A stretch of DNA of 64,000 bases from Blastopirellula marina DSM 3645 (GCF_000153105.1 NZ_AANZ01000002.1:62001-126000), one strand, 5' to 3'; counted from the first letter of the stretch, positions 35,484 through 45,031 are shown. Notes: generated from the letters alone by a model not told the origin. Made by a program: numbers and translations.

Positions 35484-37780
35484 CCGATCGCAAAGAACCA
35501 CTGATCGATTCGTTGCTTGACGAGCTTTTCCAACAGAAAAGCCCGCCCGATCTGACCGCGCGCATCCTGGCTCAACTCCATTCGCCAACCGATTCCGCTC
35601 AAGTTACTCCGTCGCAAAATGGCGCCGCTCATCCGGCGCCGATCTCCGCTCCCATCTACACCGCAGCGTTGCAAGCGACGCATCCGCCGGTAGATGGTCC
35701 CGCGTCCGAGATCAAAGCTTCCGAAATTGACATCACCGAGCCCGTCGCGTCGCGTAGCGAATTGGCGCGTCGTCGCACCATCTGGGCGCGGCGTCGCCAA
35801 TGGATCATCTCCGGCGGCATGTCAATCGCACTGATGGCGCTGGTCGCCTTCGGCGCCTGGGTTATCCGCGGCAATCAGTTGGAGCAAGAGCGACTCGCCC
35901 GCGAAGATGCGGCCAATCCGCTCGTGACGCCGGCACATGTCGAAAGCCCGATCAACGACAAGAAAGCGAACGACGATCCGGTCAAGCCGAGCCAGAACGT
36001 TCCGTCGCCGCCGCTGGCCAGCAACAGCCAACCGCCGGCCGTAGCGCCATTGATGCCGGCTAATACAGGGCCAGTTAATACAGGACCGGCCAATACAGGG
36101 CCGGCCAATACAGGGCCGGCAAATACAGACAAGCCGCAAATCGCTGCTAACAATACGACGCAGCCCAGCCAACCGGAAGCCGCCGATCCGCGTCCGCAAA
36201 TCATCGCCGAGCCGATCCCGACTTTGGCCAAGAACGACGCCCAAGTCGTGACCGAAATCAACGACGCATTAGCCGCCGCCTGGAAAGACGCCGGCGTCAA
36301 ACCGACCGGCGATGCGACTCCCGAAGAATGGTGCCGCCGCGTTTACTTGCGATTGCTGGGCCGCATTCCTTCGGTCGAGGAGATCAAGCATTTCGCTTCG
36401 CAGCGCGGACGAGATCGTGATGAAAAGCTGGTCAATGAGATTTTGTACGGCGAACAGCATCGTGACGAGCTGGCCCAATACTGGGGTTCGCGTCTGGCGA
36501 ACACGTTGATTGGACGCGCCGCCGGCATGAGCGACGGCAGTGACGTCAATCGCGCGGCGTTTGAAAGATATCTGGGCGAAAGCGTCACGACCGGCAAGTC
36601 TTACGACGCGCTCGCGCGTGAATTGCTGACCGCCGCCGGCAGCAATCAGCCCAGCGCCGCTGACTACAACCCGGCCGTCAACTTCTTGGGCTCGCTGCTA
36701 GATCAAGACGCGACACTGGCGACCGCCAAAACGTGCCAGGTGTTCCTCGGTCGTCAGGCCCAATGCTCGCAATGTCACAACCATCCTTGGGATGCGTTTG
36801 ACCAACGCCAGTATTGGCAGCTGAACGCTTTCTTCCGCCAATCGCACGCCGAAAAGGGAAAAGAGAGCTTCCGCGTCGTCGACAAAGACTATGCGCCCCC
36901 CGGCGACAAGCCGGAAGAGGGCTTCGTTTATTTCGAGCGCAACAACGGTGTCGTCGATGTCGCCTACCCGCAGTTTCCTGGCGCTCCGCCGATTCCGCCT
37001 AGCGGACGTATCAGCGACGTCAACCGCCGCGACTACTTGGCGCAGTACGTCACCCACAGCGACATGTTCGCCGAAGCGACCGTCAACCGCATGTGGCAAC
37101 ATTTCTTTGGCGTCGGCTTTACGCCGCTGGTCGACGACATGGGCAAACACAATCCGCCGTCGCATCCCGAACTGCTCAGCCAACTCTCGGGCGATTTCGC
37201 CGCGAGCGGTTTTGATCTGAAACGTCTGATGCGGTGGATGGCGCTATCCGACGCGTTCCAGCTGTCGAGCCAAACTTCGCCCGATCAAGTTGCCGATCAA
37301 CCCTATGTGGGGCGCCCGCTTTTCACCCATTATTACTCGCGTCAGATGGAAGCGGAGCAGCTTTATCAATCGCTGGAGATGGTCGCCCAATCACGACGAG
37401 CGCCAGCGCTGATCGCCGATCCAGCGGCTCGTCATCAATGGCTCGGACAGTTTGCTCGCGAGATGGGCGATGACGAAGGGAGCGTCGAGCACGCTCTGGA
37501 AGGCTCGTACGCTCAGTCGCTGGAAATGATGAACGGCCGCTTGATGGAAAAAGCGACGCGTCTTGATTCAGGCGTGTTGAAGAGCGTCATCAACAGCAAC
37601 ATGTCTCCCAGCGAAAAAATCGATCACCTGTTTTTGGCCGCTTTGGCTCGCAAGCCGAACGGTCGCGAACGAAAAGCGATCGGCCAGATTTTGACCGCTC
37701 GCCAAGATGAAATGCCCGCCGCGTTGCAAGACGTGTGGTGGGCCCTGCTGAACAGTAACGAGTTTTTGCTCGATCACTAA
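35480..37780 (+). CDS. DUF1549/DUF1553 (PSCyt-type) protein with anti-sigma-like N-terminus
   Basis: A 766-residue protein. Residues 1-100 are cytoplasmic, beginning LIDSLLDELFQQKSPPDLTARIL, reminiscent of anti-sigma N-termini. A transmembrane helix follows at about 110-132 (WIISGGMSIALMALVAFGAWVI). Next is a Pro/Asn-rich linker with a five-residue NTGPA repeat (about 195-215). DUF1549 starts near 260 (WCRRVYLRLLGRIPSVEEI) and contains AQCSQCHNHPWD, a CxxCH. DUF1553 follows (RRDYLAQYVTHSDMFAEATVNRMWQHFFG). The last two domains are typical planctomycete cytochrome-like exported modules. The coupling to the sigma gene suggests transmembrane control of that sigma factor. Confidence 0.9.
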   Translation: MTDRKEPLIDSLLDELFQQKSPPDLTARILAQLHSPTDSAQVTPSQNGAAHPAPISAPIYTAALQATHPPVDGPASEIKASEIDITEPVASRSELARRRTIWARRRQWIISGGMSIALMALVAFGAWVIRGNQLEQERLAREDAANPLVTPAHVESPINDKKANDDPVKPSQNVPSPPLASNSQPPAVAPLMPANTGPVNTGPANTGPANTGPANTDKPQIAANNTTQPSQPEAADPRPQIIAEPIPTLAKNDAQVVTEINDALAAAWKDAGVKPTGDATPEEWCRRVYLRLLGRIPSVEEIKHFASQRGRDRDEKLVNEILYGEQHRDELAQYWGSRLANTLIGRAAGMSDGSDVNRAAFERYLGESVTTGKSYDALARELLTAAGSNQPSAADYNPAVNFLGSLLDQDATLATAKTCQVFLGRQAQCSQCHNHPWDAFDQRQYWQLNAFFRQSHAEKGKESFRVVDKDYAPPGDKPEEGFVYFERNNGVVDVAYPQFPGAPPIPPSGRISDVNRRDYLAQYVTHSDMFAEATVNRMWQHFFGVGFTPLVDDMGKHNPPSHPELLSQLSGDFAASGFDLKRLMRWMALSDAFQLSSQTSPDQVADQPYVGRPLFTHYYSRQMEAEQLYQSLEMVAQSRRAPALIADPAARHQWLGQFAREMGDDEGSVEHALEGSYAQSLEMMNGRLMEKATRLDSGVLKSVINSNMSPSEKIDHLFLAALARKPNGRERKAIGQILTARQDEMPAALQDVWWALLNSNEFLLDH
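36062..36121 (+). repeat. 15-bp in-frame tandem repeat in the DUF1549 gene linker
   Basis: Four 15-base units (AATACAGGGCCGGCC type) plus a partial fifth. They encode NTGPV/NTGPA five-residue repeats in the linker between the membrane helix and DUF1549. Copy number could change by slippage without shifting frame, altering linker length. Confidence 0.85.
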
Positions 37781-37828
37781 ACGAGATTCCAAGCAAGGCA
37801 AATCGCCCTTTTCTAATCGGAGAGAACT

Positions 37829-39094
37829 ATGTCCATTCCCACTGGGATGTCGCGACGTCACTTTATGAAGCATATGGCCGGCGCTTCGGCCATGGTCGCT
37901 CCGGCGATGATGATGGGCAACGCGATTCGCGCTAACGCCGCCGACCTCACCAGCCGCGGCAAAAGCTGCATCATGCTCTGGATGGGCGGCGGGCCCAGCA
38001 CCATGGATATCTGGGATCTCAAGCCCGGCGCCAACACCGGCGGGCCCTTCCGACCGATCTCGACTTCCGGCGATTTGCAAATCTGCGAACATATGCCGAA
38101 GACCGCCAAGATCATGAAAAATCTCTCGGTCGTCCGCTCGATGAGCACTCGTGAAGCCGACCATGGTCGCGGCCGTTACTACATGCACACCGGCTACGTC
38201 CCGAATCCGAACATCGAGCATCCCGGCTATGGTTCGGTCGTCGCGCATGAGCTGTTCGACCAACGTCCTTACCTCGAAATTCCGCCGTTCGTTTCGGTCG
38301 GCGGCGGCAGCGTCGGACCAGGCTTCCTCGGCATGAGCTGGGCGCCGTTCACCGTCAGCAGCAACGGTCAGGTCCGCAACCTGAAGATGGCCGGCATGAG
38401 CGAAGGAACCCTCGGCAAGCGGCTTGAAATGTTGAAGCTGGTCGAAAACGGCTTCATCAATCAGCGCCGCGGACCGGCCGCCGAAGATCACGCCAAGATC
38501 TTGAATAAGACGGTCAACCTGATGACCAGCGAACAGATGAAAGCGTTCCGCGTCACCGAAGAACCGGAAGCGATGAAAGAGATGTACGGCACGAACGGCT
38601 TCGGCCAAGGCTGCCTGCTCGCTCGTCGCCTGGTCGAAGCCGGCGTTCCCTTCATCGAGGTCGACCTCGGCGGTTGGGACAACCATGCCAACATCTTCAA
38701 CACCTTGGCCGACAACAAACTGCCGGTCATGGATCAAGCGATGTCGGCCCTGGTCACCGACCTGGAGCAGCGCGGTCTGTTGCAAGACACGACCATCGTT
38801 TGGATGGGCGAATTCAGCCGCACCCCGCGGATCAACGGCAACACCGGCCGTGATCACTGGGCTCGCAGCTGGAGCACCGTGGTCGGCGGCGGCGGCATCA
38901 ACGGCGGCATCGCTGTCGGTGAAACGAGCGCCGACGGTACTCGCGTCGAGACCGAACCTTACTCGGCCGAAGACATGATGGCGACCGTTTGCCGAGCGAT
39001 GGGCATCTCGCTCGAAACAACCTTCACCAGCAAAAACGGCCGCCCGATGAAAATCGCCAACGGCGGCAAAGTGATCAAAGAGCTGATCGCCTAG
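37829..39094 (+). CDS. DUF1501 protein with Tat signal
   Basis: A 421-residue protein with a twin-arginine leader (MSRRHFMKHMAGASAM, then a hydrophobic stretch ending ANA near 38), so it is exported folded. DUF1501 features follow: KSCIMLWMGGGPSTMDIWDLKPG, MSTREADHGRGRYYMHTGY, VDLGGWDNHANIF and VWMGEFSRTPRINGNTGRDHW. DUF1501 genes are commonly paired with DUF1549/DUF1553 genes in planctomycetes, as here (48 bases apart), and their products may be sulfatase/alkaline-phosphatase-fold relatives. Substrate unknown. Confidence 0.94.
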   Translation: MSIPTGMSRRHFMKHMAGASAMVAPAMMMGNAIRANAADLTSRGKSCIMLWMGGGPSTMDIWDLKPGANTGGPFRPISTSGDLQICEHMPKTAKIMKNLSVVRSMSTREADHGRGRYYMHTGYVPNPNIEHPGYGSVVAHELFDQRPYLEIPPFVSVGGGSVGPGFLGMSWAPFTVSSNGQVRNLKMAGMSEGTLGKRLEMLKLVENGFINQRRGPAAEDHAKILNKTVNLMTSEQMKAFRVTEEPEAMKEMYGTNGFGQGCLLARRLVEAGVPFIEVDLGGWDNHANIFNTLADNKLPVMDQAMSALVTDLEQRGLLQDTTIVWMGEFSRTPRINGNTGRDHWARSWSTVVGGGGINGGIAVGETSADGTRVETEPYSAEDMMATVCRAMGISLETTFTSKNGRPMKIANGGKVIKELIA

Positions 39095-39210
39095 GCCAGA
39101 TCGAAGCAAAGCCGGCCGATCGTCGCACCAGTGACCTTCGGCCGCAAGCGCTCAGGGACGGATGGCGCTGCACAAAGAGCCCCACGAGCCAGCATCGCAA
39201 CTTCGCAACC

Positions 39211-39244
39211 AGCCGACGTCTTTTGAAAGACGCCGGCTTTTTTT
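39211..39244 (+). terminator. Rho-independent terminator after the DUF1501 gene
   Basis: A stem of about 12 bp with one mismatch (arms AGCCGACGTCTTT and AAAGACGCCGGCT) and a run of seven T follow the DUF1501 stop by about 115 bases. It closes the sigma/DUF1549/DUF1501 transcription unit. Confidence 0.82.
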
Positions 39245-39343
39245 CTGCTTGCAGCCGACATAGGCCCAATGAGGTACCATAATTTCTGTACCGAGCGCAG
39301 AAGAGCGCCGCCGTCTCCCCTTTTGGCCAGATAGTATTCGCTC

Positions 39344-40861
39344 ATGACTTCGCTCGAAATGCTGCCCAACGACGAACACAACGCGGCGCTGGTGAAACAT
39401 GTCCATCCCGATGATTGGAGCAATCCCATCCCCAGCGGTAGGTACAACCTAATCGCGATCGGGGGAGGATCGGCCGGCATTATTTCAGCGCTTGGCGCAA
39501 CAGGTCTCGGAGGAACGTCGGCGCTGATCGAACGCAAGTTGCTCGGCGGGGACTGCTTGAACTATGGCTGCGTACCGAGCAAGAGCTTGATCCGCTCCGC
39601 TCGAGCGGCGCATGCCTTTGCGACGGCGCCCTCCTATGGAGTCAATCCGGTTTGCGATCCGCGCGTCGAGTTTGCGCAGGTCATGGAGCGGATGCGGCGC
39701 GTCCGCGCCGACATCTCACGCCATGACGCGGCGCTGCGCTTTGCCGGAATGGGGGTCGACGTTTACTTGGGCGGCGCGAAGTTTGTGGCGCCGGACGCCG
39801 TCACTGTGGCCGGTCAGACCCTCAAGTTCGCGCGCTGCGTGATCGCCACCGGAGGTCGCCCGCAAATTCCGCCGATCCCCGGGCTGGAAGAGTCTGGCTA
39901 TCTGACCAACGAAACGATCTTTTCGCTGACCAAGTTGCCGGCGCGACTCGCGGTGCTCGGCATGGGGCCGATCGGAACCGAAATGGCGCAGACGTTTGGC
40001 CGCTTCGGCAGCGAGGTCCACGGGATCGAGCGCCAGTCGCGAATCCTCTCGCGCGAAGATCCCAGCGCCAGCGAAGTCGTGCGACAACAACTGGCGCGCG
40101 AAGGAGTTCAGCTCCATTTGAATCATTTGGTCACGCACGTCGAAAGAATAGGGGACGTGACGCGGGTGACGATCGAGGGGGAAGGGGAGTCGAAGATTCT
40201 GGAAGTCGACGCGATCCTGGTCGCTCTCGGTCGCCGGCCGAACGTTGAAGGGCTCGACCTGGACAAAGCCGGCGTGCAGTTCAATAAGAAAGGGGTGATC
40301 GTCAACGATCGACTGCAGACGACCAACCCGCGAATCTTTGCAGCCGGCGACATCGCCGGTAGTTATCAATTTACGCATGCAGCCGACGCGATGGCGCGTG
40401 TCTGTTTGCGAAACGCGTTGTTCTATGGGAACGCGCGACTCTCAAGCTTGATCATGCCGCGCACGACTTATAGCGATCCCGAGGTCGCTCATGTCGGCAT
40501 GACGCCGGCTCAAGCGCAAGAGCAAGGACTGCTGATCGACAGCTATCGCGAAGAAATGAAAGGAGTGGATCGGGCGGCCGTCGACGGCGAAACCGCCGGG
40601 TTCGCTGTGATCCATACGCGCCGCGGATCGGGCAAAGTGGTCGGAGCGACGATCGTAGCGCCGCATGCAGGCGAAATGATCGGCGAGATCACTTTGTTGA
40701 TGTCGACCCGACGCACGTTGGATACGCTAGCCGACGTCATTCATTGTTATCCGACTCAAGTCGAAGTTTTGAAACGAATCGCCGATCAATATCGCCGTAC
40801 AAGACTTTCTCCCTGGGTGAAAACGGCGTTCCAAAAATGGTTGGCTTGGCAGCGTAGCTAA
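39344..40861 (+). CDS. Mercuric-reductase-like FAD disulfide oxidoreductase
   Basis: A 505-residue flavoprotein. The FAD motif is IAIGGGSAGIISALGA (about 37-52), the redox-active disulfide is LLGGDCLNYGCVPSKSL, and ATGGRPQIPPIPG and the NAD(P) motif VLGMGPIGTEMAQTFGRFG follow. The second FAD site is NPRIFAAGDIAG, and the C-terminal dimer domain carries YPTQVEVLKRIADQYRR. The usual dimer-interface His of glutathione/lipoamide reductases (H-P-T) is YPTQ here, as in MerA-like groups. There is no N-terminal HMA domain and no C-terminal vicinal Cys pair, so mercury reduction is not implied. Confidence 0.9.
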   Translation: MTSLEMLPNDEHNAALVKHVHPDDWSNPIPSGRYNLIAIGGGSAGIISALGATGLGGTSALIERKLLGGDCLNYGCVPSKSLIRSARAAHAFATAPSYGVNPVCDPRVEFAQVMERMRRVRADISRHDAALRFAGMGVDVYLGGAKFVAPDAVTVAGQTLKFARCVIATGGRPQIPPIPGLEESGYLTNETIFSLTKLPARLAVLGMGPIGTEMAQTFGRFGSEVHGIERQSRILSREDPSASEVVRQQLAREGVQLHLNHLVTHVERIGDVTRVTIEGEGESKILEVDAILVALGRRPNVEGLDLDKAGVQFNKKGVIVNDRLQTTNPRIFAAGDIAGSYQFTHAADAMARVCLRNALFYGNARLSSLIMPRTTYSDPEVAHVGMTPAQAQEQGLLIDSYREEMKGVDRAAVDGETAGFAVIHTRRGSGKVVGATIVAPHAGEMIGEITLLMSTRRTLDTLADVIHCYPTQVEVLKRIADQYRRTRLSPWVKTAFQKWLAWQRS

Positions 40862-40866
40862 ACGAA

Positions 40867-41301
40867 TTAATCTCCGACTCCAATGTCGATGTCAAACGCG
40901 CGCTGCACGAGCGAGTTCTCGTGGTGCTCGTGATGGAAGTAGCGTTCGGTAAACTTCCGAAATCGACCTCGCAGATCGGCGCTGTAGGGAGTCGATTGAT
41001 CGTCGGCCTCCTTACGACACTCTTTGATCTCGGCCAAAAATAGCGAATGTTCGCCGGCCAAACGCGCGGCTTCATCCGCCAAATGAGGCGCTCGGCGGAG
41101 CGCATCGCTCATGTATCCTCCCTGTTCCTCCGCCAAGAAATGCTGGGAAAGACGATCGTAAAGCTCGTCGAGCATCGCCGGCAGCGAGATCCATTCGGAT
41201 CGTCCATTATCATCCGCTGAGAGGACGCCCAGGATCTCACGCAGCAGATCATGCTCCACCAACAATGCATGAAAATCAAGTCGAATCGTATGCTCTGTCA
41301 T
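40867..41301 (-). CDS. Hemerythrin HHE-domain protein
   Basis: A 144-residue helical protein with the hemerythrin metal ligands: His10/His16 region (DFHALLVEHDLL), HFLAEEQGGY, EHSLFLAEI, and a cluster YFHHEHHENSL near the C-terminus. It probably holds a di-iron centre and binds oxygen or nitric oxide, or senses redox state. It is convergent with the flavoprotein gene, with 5 bases between stops. Confidence 0.87.
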   Translation of the reverse strand: MTEHTIRLDFHALLVEHDLLREILGVLSADDNGRSEWISLPAMLDELYDRLSQHFLAEEQGGYMSDALRRAPHLADEAARLAGEHSLFLAEIKECRKEADDQSTPYSADLRGRFRKFTERYFHHEHHENSLVQRAFDIDIGVGD

Positions 41302-41613
41302 CGTCCATCCTCCTGCTTGGGACTGGTGTTACAATGCAGCCGTTGTTCGCCAAGGCAAAACGGCTCCGACGACAGTGATCAGAGACAAGGCGTACTTGCA
41401 TTGTAGGCACAAGCGAACGTGCACATCACTGGATTTTCCGACAAGAAGGCGGTTCTTTCTGAGCCGCTAACCTCCTTAGAATTCGTCTGCGAAATTCGCG
41501 ATGCGCGAACGTTTCGTCTACAATCAAACGGATTGATTTCGTCGCCGGACGCGCTATTCGCAGCTTCGCTTTCGCCGAAGTTCGCCCCCTTATTTCCTTA
41601 AGAAATTACGACG
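41302..41613. other. Intergenic region, no convincing gene
   Basis: About 310 bases between the hemerythrin start and the DUF4261-like gene. A 60-residue frame at 41419-41601 has no ribosome binding site and ordinary composition, so it is not called. The promoters of both flanking genes must lie here. Confidence 0.5.
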
Positions 41614-42450
41614 TTGGAAGCCGCCAAAGCGTACGTTGTTCGCCTGCTCTATCGATCGCGCCCTGCGCCTTGCAAAGGAGACATTCTTGCAAAGCTAGAA
41701 AAGCACGCACCGGATGTCGCTCCGTTGGATGGAGACCGTGACGAGGGGATGCTGGCTTTCGTCCGCTCGGCGCCGCTGTACGAAAAAGCGCAGTGGATTG
41801 CGAGTCCTGCGCCTTTGGATCGTGAAACGCGCGACGACGCTTGGAGCGAAGCGCTGGAGCAAGCGTGGAATTGGCCCGCCGCGCGCGAGGTCGTTCCCGA
41901 TTGTAAATTTGAAATTCAGATTGCGGATGTTCGCGCGACGCAAATGCCTGCGGCGCGGCGGCTGCGCATGATCCAACAGATCGTCGCCGCCATCTTGCAA
42001 TCGGCCCCCTGCGACGCGATCTTTTGGACGTCGTCGCGATCCTTCGTTTCGCCCGATGATTTCCTTGCCTCGGTCGATTCGCTAGAAGAACATCCTTGGC
42101 TCGCTCCCGGCGCAATTCATATCCGCCAGTTTCGCATTGTCGAATATGAAGATGGCGTCGACGCTTCGTTACAAGACACGCTGGTCGACAGCGTCGGCTT
42201 GACCCCGCTGGGAATCCCGGACGTGCAGTGTCACTTTCGGGGAATCGACGCCCAGTTGGTCGCGCCGCTCCTTTACCGCGCGGCGTGCAACTTATTTGAG
42301 ACCGGCAAAGTGGCCGCTGGAGACGCCGTCGCCGGGATCCGCCCAGGCCAGTTTTGGCGTCATCGGGGAGAAAAATCACTAGCGCCGCCGCAAAGAACGG
42401 TAGTCGACATCACCCCCAATGGGGGGCAAAAGTCCGGCGTGCGAGAGTGA
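41614..42450 (+). CDS. DUF4261-like hypothetical protein
   Basis: A 278-residue protein; the only reasonable start is TTG 41614, since the next Met is far inside. The N-terminal half contains YVVRLLYRSRPAP and GMLAFVRSAPLY. The C-terminal part (about 180-260: TLVDSVGLTPLGIPDVQCHF, PLLYRAACNLFETGK) looks like DUF4261. There is no signal peptide, so it is cytoplasmic. DUF4261 proteins are often linked to immunity/toxin neighbourhoods, but no toxin gene is near. The family assignment is from pattern recall only. Confidence 0.6.
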   Translation: MEAAKAYVVRLLYRSRPAPCKGDILAKLEKHAPDVAPLDGDRDEGMLAFVRSAPLYEKAQWIASPAPLDRETRDDAWSEALEQAWNWPAAREVVPDCKFEIQIADVRATQMPAARRLRMIQQIVAAILQSAPCDAIFWTSSRSFVSPDDFLASVDSLEEHPWLAPGAIHIRQFRIVEYEDGVDASLQDTLVDSVGLTPLGIPDVQCHFRGIDAQLVAPLLYRAACNLFETGKVAAGDAVAGIRPGQFWRHRGEKSLAPPQRTVVDITPNGGQKSGVRE

Positions 42451-42580
42451 TTTTCGGCAAAAGTGGGCAAATTCACGCGCAATTTGCCTAAAAATCTCAG
42501 ATAGCGTGTGCATACATGCCCAGTCTGGCTATCTTTAAAGAGAGCCCCAAAACTCGCAAACCCATGCGTAGACAGCTGCC

Positions 42581-43465
42581 GTGACGATTGCATTTGAAAA
42601 ACTCGTTCCGCCGCCAGGGCATTCATTTCGTTGTTTTGAACGCTCTGCGTTAGAGACGCCCGCGAAATGGCATCGGCATCCGGAACTTGAGATCACCTAC
42701 GTTCCGTATGGTACTGGTACGCGGCTTGTAGGCGACCATGTCGCTCGCTACAGCCCAGGCGACCTCGTCCTTTCTGGCGAGAATCTGCCGCATACCTGGC
42801 TGTCTGACGACTTCGTCGGCAAGAAGTTCGATCGGCATATCGCTTATGTCATCCAGTTCAGTAACGACTTTCTCGGCTCCACCTTTTTTGAATCCCCCGA
42901 GTTAAACGATGTCCGTCTGATGCTGCACAAGGCGCGCCGCGGCTTGTTGTTCAGTCCCTCAGCGGTTCAGCGGGTCGGCGACATCATGAAGCTCATGCCC
43001 GAGCAACAAGGGCTGACGCAGCTGATCTCGCTTTTCAACTGCTTAAATTTGCTGGCCGAAGAAGGGGGCGAGGTCCTCGCGAGCGAAGGTTATACGCCGG
43101 GCTTCGATCACGCTTCTGACTGGCGAATCGACAAAGCCTGTAACTACATCAACGAACATCTCGAAGATCCCGAGCTCTCGCACGCGGCGATCTGCAAAGA
43201 AGTCGACATGAACCCATCGTCGTTCAGTCGCATGTTCAAGCGAGCCACCGGCCGCACCGTCACTCAGTATGTCAGCGAACTGCGGATCGGCATCGCCTGC
43301 CGCTTGCTGATGGAAACGGGAGACAGCATTCTCGATGTCAGCTTGAAGTCAGGCTTCGACAATCTTTCCAGCTTCAATCGCAGCTTCCGTAAGATCAAGC
43401 AAATGACTCCGCGTGAGTATCGCTCGACCTTTCTCGAAGCCCACAAGTCGGCCGCGCCGGTCTAG
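42581..43465 (+). CDS. AraC-family transcriptional regulator
   Basis: GTG 42581 starts a 294-residue protein. The N-terminal half is a cupin-like sensor (WHRHPELEITYVPYGTGTRLVGDH, SPGDLVLSGENLPHTW). The C-terminal 100 residues carry two helix-turn-helix units: ELSHAAICKEVDMNPSSFSRMFK and SILDVSLKSGFDNLSSFNRSFRK with the AraC signature MTPREYR. It is probably a one-component activator responding to a sugar or other small molecule. Targets are unknown. Confidence 0.93.
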   Translation: MTIAFEKLVPPPGHSFRCFERSALETPAKWHRHPELEITYVPYGTGTRLVGDHVARYSPGDLVLSGENLPHTWLSDDFVGKKFDRHIAYVIQFSNDFLGSTFFESPELNDVRLMLHKARRGLLFSPSAVQRVGDIMKLMPEQQGLTQLISLFNCLNLLAEEGGEVLASEGYTPGFDHASDWRIDKACNYINEHLEDPELSHAAICKEVDMNPSSFSRMFKRATGRTVTQYVSELRIGIACRLLMETGDSILDVSLKSGFDNLSSFNRSFRKIKQMTPREYRSTFLEAHKSAAPV

Positions 43466-43502
43466 GGCACGGCATCGCGCAAATGTCGAATGACTAAATC
43501 CT

Positions 43503-43550
43503 AATGTCTAACGAAGACCGAAGGACCGAGAGATTTCTTTATTAGACATT
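43503..43550. repeat. Short inverted repeat of the TGTCTAA/TTAGACA type
   Basis: A 9-bp perfect inverted repeat (43503-43511 and 43542-43550) with about 30 bases between. The flanks hold weaker matches (CGAATGACT to the left, GGCATTCG to the right). It lies just after the AraC stop and before a terminator. It may be a decayed repeat element; the evidence is thin. Confidence 0.35.
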
Positions 43551-43581
43551 CGGCATTCGCTGCTCGCACGTGACGCCCACG

Positions 43582-43612
43582 AAAAAAGCCGACCCCCAAG
43601 GTCGGCTTTTTT
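43582..43612. terminator. Bidirectional terminator between convergent genes
   Basis: A 13-bp perfect stem (43582-43594 with 43600-43612), A-run on the left and T-run on the right, with a 5-base loop. It can end transcription from the AraC gene on the plus strand and the DUF1598 gene on the minus strand. Confidence 0.9.
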
Positions 43613-43636
43613 GTTGCTTGCGGTTTGCGGCGGAAC

Positions 43637-45031
43637 TTAGTCCCACCACCATTGACCCGGCTTCAATTCCGGCACGGTCACTTCGGCTCGTTCCTTCTGC
43701 AAAGCGCCGTTCTCGTCGGGCACCTGACGTTCCGGCAACAGGGCGAACTTCGGTTTGATCGAAACGCCGCCGCCGATCGGGGTGACCAGTTTCGAGCCCT
43801 TCCAGACGGCGTTGACCGCAGTCTCGACCTGAGTCGGAGCGTTGTAGACTTCGACCGGGTAACGGCTCTCGTCGTTAAAGACGCCCAGGTTCCAGTTCGC
43901 TTGACCGTACAGGTCGTACTCTTGGATGTAAGCGGCCGCGATCAGCATGTCGATCTGGTTTCGCAGTTGAGCGTAAACCGGCGATCGCTTGGCGAGTTCC
44001 GGATACTTTTTGGTGAAAGTCGACGTGAACATATAGCTGGCGCGACTTTCGCCGCCGGCCTGGACGCGACCACCTTCGCGGGTCACCATTTCGTTTTCGC
44101 CGATCAATTGAACGCCTTCACCGACCAGTTCCATCGCCAAGCCGTCTTCGCTCATTTTCACGCATTCGTAGTTCGGCGTGAAAAACCAACGCTGCAAAGC
44201 GTTCCGCGAACCGCCGCGCGAGTTCTCGGTGTAGCTGGGAATGCGAACCGGAGGTCGCTCGAGCCCGATGCCGATCAGTTTCATGCGATAGTCGGCTTCG
44301 ACCAGGACCTTTGCAAAGTTGGTCTTTGGCGAAATGCCGGTCACCGTCACGTCTTGCTTGCCCAACGCTTGCTGCATTCCTGGAATCAGGGTCGCAATGT
44401 TGATCTTGGCGAGGTTGCTGCCGACGCTGGCGAGATACTGTTGATAGTTCTTCAAGCCTTCTTCGGTCGGATCGATCGAGACGCCGACGAAGTTGACCCC
44501 CTTGGTGTCAGGAGCATAGGCTCGCATCGCGACGATTAAGTCGTCCAGCGAAAGAACCGCTTGGCCGGTGCTCGTGCCGACGGCGCGCCCGGTGAGATCG
44601 GTGACGAAGCCTTCGGCCGGACCGGCGATCACGATGTCGCCTGATTCGGGATAGAAGAAGACGTACTTCAGTTGCGTGAGGCCGGCGAGATTCTTCATCT
44701 CTTCCGGAATCGTGTTGTTTTGATCGGTCGCTTTGGCCAGCTCTTTTTCCAAACGATTCAGCGAGATCTTGCGTAGACCGCTCGCCTTTCTCAGTTCCGG
44801 AGACTGCGACGCGTGAGCCGCAGCCAAACGTTGACGCATCAGTTGTCCCGATGGATCAGCGGCGCGTTGCATTCGCAAGACGCCTTGCGCGTCGACGTAA
44901 ACGCCTGATTGGCTGGTAGTGTTGGAGTTGTTGCCGCCGGTACCGGTTTGAGCGGCGGCCGGGGCGACCAATAATCCGACGGCGAGTGTCGCCAGCAGCA
45001 GGTGATACAGCCGGTTCGAGCGGAATTCCAT
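43637..45031 (-). CDS. DUF1598 exported protein
   Basis: Start ATG 45031, with AAGGAT about 8 bases upstream; the in-frame extension to 45121 is rejected. The 464-residue protein has a signal peptide (RLYHLLLATLAVGLLVAPAAA). The mature part begins with a Gly/Asn/Ser-rich segment, then SGVYVDAQGVLRMQRAADPSG, and a large DUF1598-like domain: VGVSIDPTEEGLKNYQQYLA, VTGISPKTNFAKVLVEADYRMKLIGIGLE and RASYMFTSTFTKKYPELAK. DUF1598 is known mainly from planctomycetes; function unknown. It is probably periplasmic. Confidence 0.88.
   Translation of the reverse strand: MEFRSNRLYHLLLATLAVGLLVAPAAAQTGTGGNNSNTTSQSGVYVDAQGVLRMQRAADPSGQLMRQRLAAAHASQSPELRKASGLRKISLNRLEKELAKATDQNNTIPEEMKNLAGLTQLKYVFFYPESGDIVIAGPAEGFVTDLTGRAVGTSTGQAVLSLDDLIVAMRAYAPDTKGVNFVGVSIDPTEEGLKNYQQYLASVGSNLAKINIATLIPGMQQALGKQDVTVTGISPKTNFAKVLVEADYRMKLIGIGLERPPVRIPSYTENSRGGSRNALQRWFFTPNYECVKMSEDGLAMELVGEGVQLIGENEMVTREGGRVQAGGESRASYMFTSTFTKKYPELAKRSPVYAQLRNQIDMLIAAAYIQEYDLYGQANWNLGVFNDESRYPVEVYNAPTQVETAVNAVWKGSKLVTPIGGGVSIKPKFALLPERQVPDENGALQKERAEVTVPELKPGQWWWD

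Noticed and set aside
37568-39109. 513-codon open frame on the minus strand
   Set aside because: It is antisense to the DUF1549 and DUF1501 genes, which have clear family motifs, signal and termination. The antisense product is His/Asp/Val-rich with no domain; it is a GC-rich codon shadow.
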